Program-made: the position numbers and the translations under genes
In this document: one piece after another, positions 45,320 to 53,907 of the stretch
How positions within the stretch are numbered: position 1 is the first letter of the stretch
Layout of the letters: every line of letters begins with the position of its first letter
Assembly (NCBI GenBank): GCA_036734105.1
Contig: DAIMZH010000004.1
Coordinates: forward strand, 1-64,000
DNA: 64,000 bases
Direction of reading: 5' to 3'
Origin: Azoarcus_F sp036734105
GTDB taxonomy: Bacteria > Pseudomonadota > Gammaproteobacteria > Burkholderiales > Rhodocyclaceae
Notes under the pieces: generated by a model
Databases searched by the model: none
Told to the model about the DNA's origin: nothing
The model's input: the letters and a program-made list of their open reading frames with translations, nothing else

Positions 45320-46185
45320 TGCTGGATCTGCTGATTTCGCCTTTCCTTGAATTCGAGTTCATGCGCCGGGCCTTGGTGGGCTCACTGGCGCTGGCGCTTG
45401 GCACCACCCCGATTGGTCTCTTTCTGCTGCTCCGGCGCATGAGTCTGATGGGTGACGCCATGTCGCATGCCATTTTGCCAGGAGCTGCTCTTGGTTATCT
45501 CGCATTCGGCCTGTCGCTGGGCGCGATGACCATAGGCGGTATCGTGGCAGGTATTGTGGTGGCAATGGCCGCCGGACTGGTGGCACGCTCTTCAATCCTC
45601 AAGGAAGACGCCAGCCTCGCGGCTTTTTATCTGATGTCGCTGGCCGCCGGAGTGCTGCTGGTATCTCTGGGCGGGCGCAATCTTGACTTGCTTCATGTAC
45701 TGTTTGGCTCGGTGCTGGCACTGGACGATGCCTCCTTGATCCTCATCGCCTGCATCAGCACGATGACGCTGTTTGCCTTGGCGCTGCTTTATCGGCCCCT
45801 GGTCATCGAGTGCTTCGATGCTGCGTTTCTACGCGGCGTCAGCGGATTCAGCCCAGTAGCGCACTATGGCTTTCTGGTGCTCGTGGTGCTCAACCTGGTG
45901 AGTGGTTTTCACACGCTGGGCACGCTGATGGCGGTTGGCATCATGATACTTCCTGCCGCCGCTGCGCGGTTGTGGGCAAAGCGCCTGCCCGGCATGCTGG
46001 CCATGTCGGTGCTCTTCGCCATGGCCAGCGGTATCGCCGGTCTGCTCACCTCGTTTCATGCAGACGTGCCTGCTGGCCCAAGCATCGTACTGATTGCCGG
46101 TCTATTCTATCTGGTCTCCCTCGTTCTCGCCCCTGGCGGCCTCATCGGCCCTCGACTGTATCGTCGTCCTCATCTTGAATATTAG
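45316..46185 (+). CDS. znuB: zinc ABC transporter permease
   Basis: 289 aa with about eight hydrophobic helices of the ABC-3 family. Typical segments are PIGLFLLLRRMSLMGDAMSHAILPGAALGYL, GVSGFSPVAHYGFLVLVVLNLVSGFHTLGTLMAVGIMILPAAAARLW. The start overlaps znuC by 4 bases. Manganese or iron relatives look alike, but the ZnuA next door has the His-rich zinc loop. Confidence 0.92.
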   Translation: MMLDLLISPFLEFEFMRRALVGSLALALGTTPIGLFLLLRRMSLMGDAMSHAILPGAALGYLAFGLSLGAMTIGGIVAGIVVAMAAGLVARSSILKEDASLAAFYLMSLAAGVLLVSLGGRNLDLLHVLFGSVLALDDASLILIACISTMTLFALALLYRPLVIECFDAAFLRGVSGFSPVAHYGFLVLVVLNLVSGFHTLGTLMAVGIMILPAAAARLWAKRLPGMLAMSVLFAMASGIAGLLTSFHADVPAGPSIVLIAGLFYLVSLVLAPGGLIGPRLYRRPHLEY

Positions 46186-46195
46186 GAGCTTACCC

Positions 46196-47098
46196 ATGCG
46201 CTTGCTGTCCATACCGCTCGCCGTGCTTCTGGCCGTGCTGCTCGCCATGCCAGCGCAGGCAGACACCATCAAGGTCACCACCAGCTTCAGCATTCTGGCC
46301 GATCTTGTGCGGCAGGTTGGCAAAGAGCATGTAGAGGTTAGCAGCATCATAGGGCCGGACGAGGACGCTCACGGTTTTCAGGCCCGCCCCTCGCACGCAC
46401 GCCATTTACTGGCAGCCGACCTGGTCGTAGCCAACGGCCTGGGCTTTGACAACTGGATCGAACGTCTAAGTGCTTCGGTTGGTCAGACCCGCCTGCTCAT
46501 CGCCAGTGACGGGGTGAAGGCGCTGGAAGACACAGGACATGCTCACCATCATGGGCATGATCATGGCCCACTGGACCCTCATGCGTGGCAGGACGTCTCC
46601 AATGTCCGACTCTATGTGCGCAACATCGCAAACGCGCTGGCCGCAAGCGCACCAGAACTTGCCGATCAATTTGAAGCAAACGCCGCAGCCTACGACAGCG
46701 AACTGGCTGCACTGGACGCCGACATACGTAACGCTCTGTCCGGGATACCTGCCGAGAGGCGCAAGTTTGTTACCTCACATGATGCCTTCGGATACTTTGG
46801 CAAGGCCTATGGGATTACCGTGCTGGCTGCGGCTGGCATCAGTTATGAGTCCGAACCCTCTGCCGCCGGTATTGCCCGTCTCATCAGACAATTGCGTCGC
46901 GAACAAGCTCCTGTGGTTTTCGTGGAGAACATAGGCGACCCCAGAATGATAGAACGCATTGCACGCGAATCCGGCTCAAGCATGGGTGGCCGGCTCTATT
47001 CGGACGCCTTGTCCGCCTCAGAGGGTGACGCCCCAACCTATATGGACATGATGCGCCGGAACCTCGCAACGCTGATGCTCGGTCTGAATGCTGAATGA
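46196..47098 (+). CDS. znuA: zinc ABC transporter substrate-binding protein
   Basis: A periplasmic cluster A-I binding protein, 300 aa, with a signal peptide (LLSIPLAVLLAVLLAMPAQA-DT). Metal ligands: His59 (EDAHGFQARPS), His129 (LDPHAWQDVSNV) and His in FVTSHDAFGYF. The loop GHAHHHGHDHGPLD (about residues 114-127) is the mobile His-rich loop of zinc-specific proteins. TAGGAG precedes ATG 46196; the frame from 46094 is inside znuB. Confidence 0.93.
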   Translation: MRLLSIPLAVLLAVLLAMPAQADTIKVTTSFSILADLVRQVGKEHVEVSSIIGPDEDAHGFQARPSHARHLLAADLVVANGLGFDNWIERLSASVGQTRLLIASDGVKALEDTGHAHHHGHDHGPLDPHAWQDVSNVRLYVRNIANALAASAPELADQFEANAAAYDSELAALDADIRNALSGIPAERRKFVTSHDAFGYFGKAYGITVLAAAGISYESEPSAAGIARLIRQLRREQAPVVFVENIGDPRMIERIARESGSSMGGRLYSDALSASEGDAPTYMDMMRRNLATLMLGLNAE

Positions 47099-47151
47099 TC
47101 CCTGCCGGAGAGGCCAAGTCGGGCAGGCCCCGGGAGGCGTCTCAGCGCAGT

Positions 47152-48888
47152 CTATTTTTCGAGCACATATTGCCCTGGAGCCGGGCACAAGGTCGGCAAT
47201 GCCTTGTTGTCGGCACGAGCATCAAGCAACGGACCGCAGCGTGGCTTGAGCCAGCGCATCCAGTCTTCCCACCAACTGCCCTGTTCAGCGCTGGCATTGG
47301 CCAGCCACGCCTCAGCCCGGTCGGAGCGATGCGCCTCGCCGACGCGATAGTCCCGCTTTGCTGGCTTTACCGGCGGATTGACGATGCCGAGAATATGCCC
47401 GGAGCTCGACAGCACAAAGCGCTTTTCGCCGGTCGCATGGTTGTTGATCTTGTAGGCTTCCTTCCAGGGCGCGATGTGATCATCTTCGGCAGCCACAGCA
47501 TAAACCGGCTGCCGGATGCTCGACAGGTCCAGCTTCTCACCGGCTACCGTTAGCGCATCCTTGTGCACCAGCTTGTTGTTGAGATACAGCTCGCGAAGAT
47601 ACCACGAGTGCATGGCTTGCGGCATGCGGGTGGTATCCATGTTCCAGAACAGCACGTCGAACGCGGGCGGCGTTTCGCCATACAGCCAGCCACTTACAAC
47701 GTAGTGCCAGATGAGGCTGTTGGAACGCAACAGCCGGAATGAAGTCGCCATGTCCTGGCCATCGAGATAACCCTTCTTCGCCATGCCGGATTCAATAAAC
47801 CGGATGCTCGCCTCGTCAACGAACACCTCGATGTCACCTGGCTTGTGAAAATCCACCAGTGTGGTGAATAGCGTGATGTCGCGCACCGGCACATCGGCCT
47901 CATCAAAGCGTCGATTGGCCCAGGCCATGTACATGCTGAGTGCCGTGCCGCCAATGCAATAACCCACTGCATGAACCTTTTCGGCCTTGCAGAAGCTGCG
48001 TGCCGTCTGGACGATGGAATCCACTCCTTCGGTCAGATATTCGTCGAAGGTGGTGTCGCTCATATCGGCACCCGGGTTTTTCCAACTGGTAATGAACACC
48101 TCCAGCCCCTGATCGCGCAGATAGCGGACCAGACTCTTCTTTTCGTTCAGGTCGAGCACATAGAACTTGTTGATCCACGGGGTCACGATGACCACAGGCT
48201 CGGCATGGGTCTGTGCTTGACTCGGCGCGTAATGAATCACTTCGAGCAAATGGTTGCGAAACACCACGCTCCCCGGTGTGGAGGCCAGATCGACGCCCAC
48301 CTTGAAGCTGTCGGGCGGGGTCATCCTGACATTGCCTGCCGACAGGTCACCAAGCATGTTGACCATGCCCTGCCTGAGCGTCTCACCCCGGCTCTCGACA
48401 GCCTTTCGCATCGCCACAGGATTGGTCAGCAGAAAATTGGTTGGAGACACCGCATTCAGCCACTCACGCCACCAGAACGCCGCCCGGCGACGCTCCTTGG
48501 CAGAAAGACCCGGTGTGTCATACAGCATGTCCTGAATGTGATGGGTCATGGCCAGATACCACTCCTTGCCAAGATCCCAGGTAGGTACCTCTGTCCATGC
48601 AGGATCAGCAAACCGGGGGTCGTCCGGGTGAGGCTTTATCGGATCGGGATGGGGCACACCACATGCACGATAGAAGGAGTGCGTCTGCAACTCCCACAAC
48701 TGGGCAGACAAACGCAACATCCTGTCTGCAAGTTCTTGTGGGTGAGCTGCCCAAGCCATCTGGGCATGAAGAATTGGCGCGGCCATCCCCATGGGATCAA
48801 CCTCCCCTTCAAGAAGCTCGTGCATGCCTTTTATGGCACGTTGAAAACTTTCAAAAGGATTTGGTAGTTCCTTGCGGCTTGAGTGCAT
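47152..48888 (-). CDS. phaC: class I polyhydroxyalkanoate synthase
   Basis: Polymerises 3-hydroxyacyl-CoA (mainly hydroxybutyryl-CoA) into storage granules. About 578 aa. The lipase-like box GYCIGGTAL holds the catalytic Cys (about residue 311), with Asp in AAEDDHIAPW and His in LSSSGHILGIVNPP. N-terminal PhaC_N region precedes the alpha/beta hydrolase core (VVIVTPWINKFYVLDLNEKKSLV). ATG 48888 lies 6 bases after GGGAG. No phaA, phaB or phasin genes are next to it. Confidence 0.94.
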   Translation of the reverse strand: MHSSRKELPNPFESFQRAIKGMHELLEGEVDPMGMAAPILHAQMAWAAHPQELADRMLRLSAQLWELQTHSFYRACGVPHPDPIKPHPDDPRFADPAWTEVPTWDLGKEWYLAMTHHIQDMLYDTPGLSAKERRRAAFWWREWLNAVSPTNFLLTNPVAMRKAVESRGETLRQGMVNMLGDLSAGNVRMTPPDSFKVGVDLASTPGSVVFRNHLLEVIHYAPSQAQTHAEPVVIVTPWINKFYVLDLNEKKSLVRYLRDQGLEVFITSWKNPGADMSDTTFDEYLTEGVDSIVQTARSFCKAEKVHAVGYCIGGTALSMYMAWANRRFDEADVPVRDITLFTTLVDFHKPGDIEVFVDEASIRFIESGMAKKGYLDGQDMATSFRLLRSNSLIWHYVVSGWLYGETPPAFDVLFWNMDTTRMPQAMHSWYLRELYLNNKLVHKDALTVAGEKLDLSSIRQPVYAVAAEDDHIAPWKEAYKINNHATGEKRFVLSSSGHILGIVNPPVKPAKRDYRVGEAHRSDRAEAWLANASAEQGSWWEDWMRWLKPRCGPLLDARADNKALPTLCPAPGQYVLEK

Positions 48889-49017
48889 TGACATCTCCCA
48901 GGACCGAAAGCAAGCTGCGGTGCGAGCCAACCAGTGATCGTTTGTTGTTCAAAGCTTTAAGCCTTGATGGTAACACCGGGGCATCATAACCGGGCTGACA
49001 GTGAGCATACAAAACAC

Positions 49018-49040
49018 AAAAAGGAGCCTGAGCTCCTTTT
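49018..49040 (-). terminator. terminator of the tRNA Gly-Cys-Gly unit
   Basis: Minus-strand hairpin AAAAGGAGC TCAG GCTCCTTTTT directly follows the 3' end of the last tRNA (49055) and has a T-run. Confidence 0.85.
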
Positions 49041-49054
49041 GTGTTTTGTGCAAC

Positions 49055-49130
49055 TGGAGCGGGAAACGAGTCTCGAACTCGCGACCTCAACCTTGGCAAG
49101 GTTGCGCTCTACCAACTGAGCTATTCCCGC
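49055..49130 (-). tRNA. tRNA-Gly(GCC), copy 1
   Basis: Cloverleaf on the minus strand starts GCGGGAATAGCTCAGTTGG; the acceptor stem GCGGGAA pairs with TTCCCGC, the anticodon loop is TTGCCAA (GCC), and the 3' TCCA is encoded. Same sequence as the copy at 49273-49348. Confidence 0.97.
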
Positions 49131-49137
49131 ATTGTCA

Positions 49138-49211
49138 TGGAGGCGCGACTCGGAATCGAACCGGGGTACACGGCTTTGCAGGCCGCTGCATAACCACTCT
49201 GCCATCGCGCC
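49138..49211 (-). tRNA. tRNA-Cys(GCA)
   Basis: Minus strand starts GGCGCGATGGCAGAGTGG; acceptor GGCGCGA pairs with TCGCGCC, anticodon loop CTGCAAA gives GCA, and TCCA is encoded. It lies 7 bases from the first and about 60 from the second Gly tRNA. Confidence 0.97.
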
Positions 49212-49272
49212 GTAAGCACCGACCGAATTTCTTCGACCGATTCGAAGCGACTTTTCAGGCGCCTCTTGAAAC

Positions 49273-49348
49273 TGGAGCGGGAAACGAGTCTCGAACTCGC
49301 GACCTCAACCTTGGCAAGGTTGCGCTCTACCAACTGAGCTATTCCCGC
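49273..49348 (-). tRNA. tRNA-Gly(GCC), copy 2
   Basis: Identical to copy 1 over the mature tRNA, with anticodon loop TTGCCAA and encoded TCCA. This is the first tRNA of the minus-strand Gly-Cys-Gly transcript. Confidence 0.97.
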
Positions 49349-49423
49349 TGGAAAGACCGCAATTATAAGCACGCGAATGGGAGTGTCAAGCCCTTTGTGT
49401 CAGCTTCTTGGAGCGCTGCGCCA

Positions 49424-49993
49424 TCAGCCTCTGGCGGTTAGCAAGGGGAGCGCCTTGCGCAGGTAATAAACCATGGACCACAGGGTCAGCACCGCAGCAA
49501 CAATGATGAGCCAAGTCCCGATCAACTGAACATTCAACCCGAAGACCGGGTCATGAAGCAGCAACATCGGAATCGCCACCATTTGCGCTGTGGTCTTGAA
49601 CTTGCCGATAGTGGCCACAGCGACGCTGGCAGACTGACCGACTCGCGCCATCCACTCCCGCAAAGCCGAGATTGTGATCTCGCGCCCTATGATGACAACC
49701 GCGATGATGGCATCGGCGCGCCCGAGCTGCACAAGCAAGATAAGCGCAGCGGCGACCATGAGTTTGTCAGCTACAGGGTCGAGAAAGGCTCCGAACTCGG
49801 AAGTCTGCTCAAGCGTTCTGGCCAGGTAGCCATCAAACCAGTCAGTGATGGCAGCCAGCACAAAGATGACCGTCGCCAGCAGATTTGCAGCGAAGGGAGT
49901 CAGCCAGCCATCTGGTAAATAAAACACGCCGACAAATATCGGAATCAGCGCAATTCGCCCCCAGGTCAGGGTGTTCGGAATATTGTTCAGCAT
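49424..49993 (-). CDS. pgsA: CDP-diacylglycerol-glycerol-3-phosphate 3-phosphatidyltransferase
   Basis: Makes phosphatidylglycerol phosphate in the inner membrane. 189 aa with several helices and the CDP-alcohol phosphotransferase motif DWFDGYLARTLEQTSEFGAFLDPVADK (DG-x2-AR-x8-G-x3-D-x3-D). N-terminal NIPNTLTWGRIALIPIFV is typical. It lies upstream of the tRNA unit, as often seen in proteobacteria (pgsA then tRNA-Gly/Cys), and may be cotranscribed with it. Confidence 0.94.
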   Translation of the reverse strand: MLNNIPNTLTWGRIALIPIFVGVFYLPDGWLTPFAANLLATVIFVLAAITDWFDGYLARTLEQTSEFGAFLDPVADKLMVAAALILLVQLGRADAIIAVVIIGREITISALREWMARVGQSASVAVATIGKFKTTAQMVAIPMLLLHDPVFGLNVQLIGTWLIIVAAVLTLWSMVYYLRKALPLLTARG

Positions 49994-50114
49994 TGATCAG
50001 GCTCTTGCGGCCGCTTGTCGTATTGAGCGTTCAGTATATCGCTTGCAATGGGTGCTGGCGGCGTGTGCGAGACAAATTGATGTCACACGTCTGCTTGCCG
50101 GTAAAATAGCAGCG

Positions 50115-51944
50115 ATGGAAACCTTTGCCTCTAACAACTCGGCGTTGCACCTGCTGGAGCATGTGTTCGGCTACACCGCCTTTCGCGGAGAGCAGCAGGA
50201 CGTTGTTGAGCACGTGGCGGCTGGCGGCGACGCGCTGGTGTTGATGCCGACAGGCGGTGGCAAGTCGCTGTGCTTTCAGATCCCGGCGCTAATGCTCGGG
50301 GGTACAGCCATCGTAGTCTCTCCGCTGATTGCCTTGATGCAGGATCAGGTCAGCGCGCTCGTCGAAGCAGGCGTCACGGCGGCTTATCTCAACTCCAGCC
50401 TGAGTCTGGACGCCGCAAGGGCGGTGGAACGCGAATTGCACGAAGGTCGACTGGATCTGCTTTACGTCGCTCCTGAGCGCCTGATGACACCGCGCTTTCT
50501 GGACCAACTGGATCACTTGCGTGACACCCGGCGACTCTCCTTGTTTGCGATTGATGAGGCACACTGTGTATCGCAGTGGGGGCATGACTTCAGACCGGAA
50601 TACCTGCAACTGTCGATTTTGCCCGAGCGCTATCCGGCTACGCCACGTATTGCGCTGACTGCCACGGCCGACCGCCAGACCCGCGAAGAGATTCGCACCC
50701 GACTGCGGCTTGAAGATGCACGCGAGTTCATCTCCAGCTTCGACCGCCCCAACATCCGCTACAGCATTGTCGAAAAACAGGACGCACGGCGGCAACTGCT
50801 CGCTTTCATCCGCGAAGAGTGTCTGGGCGATGCGGGCATTGTGTATTGCCTGTCACGGCGCAAGGTCGAGGATACCGCACAGTGGCTGTGTGAGCACGGC
50901 ATCAACGCCCTGCCCTACCATGCAGGCATGCCGTCCGAACAACGAGCAGCGCACCAGACACGCTTTCTACGCGAAGACGGCATTGTCATGGTGGCCACAA
51001 TTGCCTTTGGCATGGGCATAGACAAGCCGGACGTGCGCTTTGTAGCGCATATCGACCTGCCCCGCTCGATAGAGGGCTATTATCAGGAAACCGGACGTGC
51101 CGGACGCGACAGCCTGCCAGCCCGCGCCTGGATGGCCTGGGGCGCGCAAGATGTGGTGCAGCAGCGGCGCATGATCGACGAATCCGAAGCCAACGAGGAA
51201 TTCAAGCGTCTGGCGCGTAACCGGCTGGACGTGCTAGTCGGGCTGGTAGAGTCCACCACCTGTCGGCGACAGCACCTGCTGGCGTACTTCGGTGAAACAT
51301 CTCAGCCATGCGGCAATTGTGATAACTGCCTGACGCCCCCTGAAACCTGGGATGCCACAGAGGCCGCCCGCAAGGCATTGTCATGCGTCTATCGCACGGG
51401 TCAGCGCTATGGCGCTGGCCACCTTATAGACATTCTGCGTGGCAAGACCACCGACAAGGTCATCGAACGCGACCACCAGCATCTCAGCACCTTCGGCATT
51501 GGCGCCGAACTGGACGAAAAGCGCTGGCGAACGGTGTTCCGACAACTCGTCGCACGCGAACATGTTGCCGTTGATCACGAGCGCTACAACGCGCTTAGAC
51601 TCACCGAAACCGCCAGGCCTTTGCTGCGTGGAGAAAGTCAGTTTTTGCTGCGCATCGAACCTTCACGCGGCAAATCGAAAGGCAAGCGTCGCAGCAGCAG
51701 CCGACTGGACATTCCTGGTGGCATACCTACCACCTTGTTTGACCGATTGCGTGCATGGCGCATTGAAACCTCGCGCGAGCGCAACGTCCCGGCTTATGTC
51801 ATCCTGAACGACGCAACGCTGCGCGAAATTGCAATTGTCCGTCCGACCAGCCGCGAAGCCTTGTCGCAAATCAACGGCATAGGCGACCGCAAGCTGGAGG
51901 CTTACGGCGACGCCCTGCTCGGCATGGTGGCCGAAGCAGGCTGA
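50115..51944 (+). CDS. recQ: ATP-dependent DNA helicase RecQ
   Basis: 3'-5' helicase for recombination and fork repair, 609 aa. Walker A MPTGGGKSLCFQIP (Lys50), DEAH box FAIDEAHCVSQWGHDFRPEY, motif VI QETGRAGRDSLPA, zinc-binding cysteines (STTCRRQHLLAYFGETSQPCGNCDNC), and a C-terminal HRDC domain (ERNVPAYVILNDATLREIA). ATG 50115 is used; the frame-extended start 49971 lies in the pgsA spacer and has no homology. Confidence 0.95.
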   Translation: METFASNNSALHLLEHVFGYTAFRGEQQDVVEHVAAGGDALVLMPTGGGKSLCFQIPALMLGGTAIVVSPLIALMQDQVSALVEAGVTAAYLNSSLSLDAARAVERELHEGRLDLLYVAPERLMTPRFLDQLDHLRDTRRLSLFAIDEAHCVSQWGHDFRPEYLQLSILPERYPATPRIALTATADRQTREEIRTRLRLEDAREFISSFDRPNIRYSIVEKQDARRQLLAFIREECLGDAGIVYCLSRRKVEDTAQWLCEHGINALPYHAGMPSEQRAAHQTRFLREDGIVMVATIAFGMGIDKPDVRFVAHIDLPRSIEGYYQETGRAGRDSLPARAWMAWGAQDVVQQRRMIDESEANEEFKRLARNRLDVLVGLVESTTCRRQHLLAYFGETSQPCGNCDNCLTPPETWDATEAARKALSCVYRTGQRYGAGHLIDILRGKTTDKVIERDHQHLSTFGIGAELDEKRWRTVFRQLVAREHVAVDHERYNALRLTETARPLLRGESQFLLRIEPSRGKSKGKRRSSSRLDIPGGIPTTLFDRLRAWRIETSRERNVPAYVILNDATLREIAIVRPTSREALSQINGIGDRKLEAYGDALLGMVAEAG

Positions 51945-51969
51945 TCCAAGGCATCAACACACCGTCAGC

Positions 51970-52314
51970 TCAGTTGACCTTGAGCAGTTCGACCTCAAAC
52001 ACCAGAGTGGCGTTAGGCGGAATCACGCCACCTGCGCCGCGCGCACCATAGCCCATGGCAGGCGGGATCGTCAGCTTGCGGCGCCCGCCTTCCTTCATGC
52101 CCTGAACCCCCTCATCCCAGCCACGGATGACATGGCCTGCGCCGAGTGGAAAGCGAAAGGGATCATTCCGGTCCTTGCTGGAATCAAACTTGCGCCCATC
52201 GGTCAGCCAGCCAGTGTAATGAACCGACACGCCACAGCCCTTTTCGGCAACTGCACCTGTACCGGTTTCAATATCTTCAATAACGAGGCCGTCCGGCCGG
52301 GTTTGTTCGGTCAT
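51970..52314 (-). CDS. FKBP-type peptidyl-prolyl cis-trans isomerase
   Basis: A 114-aa single-domain FKBP: VSVHYTGWLTDGRKFDSSKDRNDPFRFPLGAGHVIRGWDEGVQGMKEGGRRKLTIPPAMGYGARGAGGVIPPNATLVFEVELL, all hallmark elements. No signal peptide, so cytosolic. ATG 52314 follows GGAG; the upstream extension to 52431 is not supported. Confidence 0.94.
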   Translation of the reverse strand: MTEQTRPDGLVIEDIETGTGAVAEKGCGVSVHYTGWLTDGRKFDSSKDRNDPFRFPLGAGHVIRGWDEGVQGMKEGGRRKLTIPPAMGYGARGAGGVIPPNATLVFEVELLKVN

Positions 52315-52358
52315 GCTTGTTTCTCCGTGAATACAGGGCTTGCTAGCTCGCCCCAGTG

Positions 52359-52901
52359 TTAATCCGCCTGCCGCAAAGCGGCAAAACGTTGACGAAACTT
52401 GGCCAGCTTGGGGGCGACCACATGCTGACAATAGGGTTGTTCGGCGTTCCGTGCAAAGTAGTCCTGATGGTAATCCTCAGCCGGCCAGAACGGCGCAAGC
52501 GGCTCAATGGAAGTGACAATGGGCTGGCCAAAAACGCCCTGGGCATCGAGTTCGCGAATCAATGCCCTGGTTGCTTCTGCCTGAGCCTCGTCTGCCGGGA
52601 ATACCACCGAGCGATACTGTGTGCCAACGTCGTTGCCTTGCCTGTCTGGAGTAGTCGGATCATGGGTAACGAAGAACACCTCAAGAAGCGTGCGAAAGCC
52701 TACTCGGGCAGGATCAAAGCTAACCCGAATCACCTCCGCATGGCCGGTGTCACCACCGCACACTGCGCGGTAGCTTGGTGCCTCCGTACGCCCGCCACAA
52801 TAACCAGACTCCACCGCCAATACGCCGTCAAGCTCCTTGAACACTGCTTCGGTGCACCAGAAACACCCACCGCCAAAAATCGCCTGCTGAACATCCGCCA
52901 T
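52359..52901 (-). CDS. msrA: peptide-methionine (S)-S-oxide reductase MsrA
   Basis: Repairs oxidised methionine (S epimer). 180 aa; catalytic Cys in FGGGCFWCTEAVF (residue 13), then VESGYCGG, GDTGHAEVIRVSFDP and DYHQDYFARN. The GGAGGTG site and ATG 52901 are clear. It lies upstream of the FKBP gene on the same strand (44 bases apart), so the two may be cotranscribed. Confidence 0.95.
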   Translation of the reverse strand: MADVQQAIFGGGCFWCTEAVFKELDGVLAVESGYCGGRTEAPSYRAVCGGDTGHAEVIRVSFDPARVGFRTLLEVFFVTHDPTTPDRQGNDVGTQYRSVVFPADEAQAEATRALIRELDAQGVFGQPIVTSIEPLAPFWPAEDYHQDYFARNAEQPYCQHVVAPKLAKFRQRFAALRQAD

Positions 52902-53106
52902 TTTCACCTCCTTGAGAGCACTCCCGGACCGAGCAATGCCCGCAAACAACCCATGCTGTTGAGGTCGAAAACGCTGCCCAATGACAATCCATTACGCAAG
53001 CGCCCCATGAGTCGACGCAGCAAGCCCGGTAAAAAGCTTGTGACTATGCACGGCCGAATTGATTCCTTGCGGATTGCCCGCCAGCTCAGCGCTGCGGCCC
53101 CCCTGC

Positions 53107-53907
53107 TTAAACCTCAGGGGAAAACAAGGCTTGCAAAGCCGCACCCGGATCATCAGCGCGCATGAACGCCTCACCCACCAGAAACGCATCCACGTTGTGC
53201 TCACGCATCAACACAACATCGTCCGGCACCAGAATGCCGGATTCAGTCACCACGATGCGCTCATCTCGTGGAATGCGTCCGAGCAAGTCCAGAGTGGTCT
53301 GAAGGCTGACCTCAAAAGTGCGCAGGTTGCGGTTGTTGATGCCGATCAGCGGTGTGCGAAGCTGCAACGCGATCTCAAGTTCGGCGGCATCATGAACCTC
53401 CACCAGCACAGCCATGCCCAGCGACTCGGCAACCGCTTCCATGTCACGCATCAGCGACAGCTCAAGCGCCGAAACGATGAGCAGGATGGCGTCGGCACCC
53501 ATCGCCCGCGCTTCGAAAACCTGCCACGGATCGATCAGAAAGTCCTTGCGCAACACCGGCAAGGCGCAGGCTGCGCGGGCCGCCTGAAGGTAAGCAGCAT
53601 CACCCTGAAAAAACTGCCGGTCGGTAAGCACTGACAGACAACTCGCCCCGGCGCGCTCATACGAGCCCGCAATATCTGCTGGACGAAAGTCAGCCCGTAT
53701 CACGCCTTTTGAGGGGCTGGCCTTCTTGATTTCGGCGATTACCGCCGACTGCCCCCGTGCCAGCGAATTGCGCATGCCAGCCACAAATGCCCGGGCAGCA
53801 GGCGCATCTTCGGCCGCCGCCCGGATCATCGCCAAGCTCTGTTCGGCCCGACCTGCTGCCAACTCCTGTCGTTTGACTGCAATGATGCGATCCAGAATGT
53901 CACTCAT
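53107..53907 (-). CDS. trpC: indole-3-glycerol-phosphate synthase
   Basis: Fourth step of tryptophan synthesis. 266 aa TIM barrel: ILDRIIAVKRQEL, VIAEIKKASPSKGVIRADF (catalytic Lys), LSVLTDRQFFQGDAAYL, LRKDFLIDPWQVFEARAMGADAILLI and VVTESGI. Unlike E. coli it is not fused to trpF. Overlaps trpD by 4 bases. Confidence 0.96.
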   Translation of the reverse strand: MSDILDRIIAVKRQELAAGRAEQSLAMIRAAAEDAPAARAFVAGMRNSLARGQSAVIAEIKKASPSKGVIRADFRPADIAGSYERAGASCLSVLTDRQFFQGDAAYLQAARAACALPVLRKDFLIDPWQVFEARAMGADAILLIVSALELSLMRDMEAVAESLGMAVLVEVHDAAELEIALQLRTPLIGINNRNLRTFEVSLQTTLDLLGRIPRDERIVVTESGILVPDDVVLMREHNVDAFLVGEAFMRADDPGAALQALFSPEV

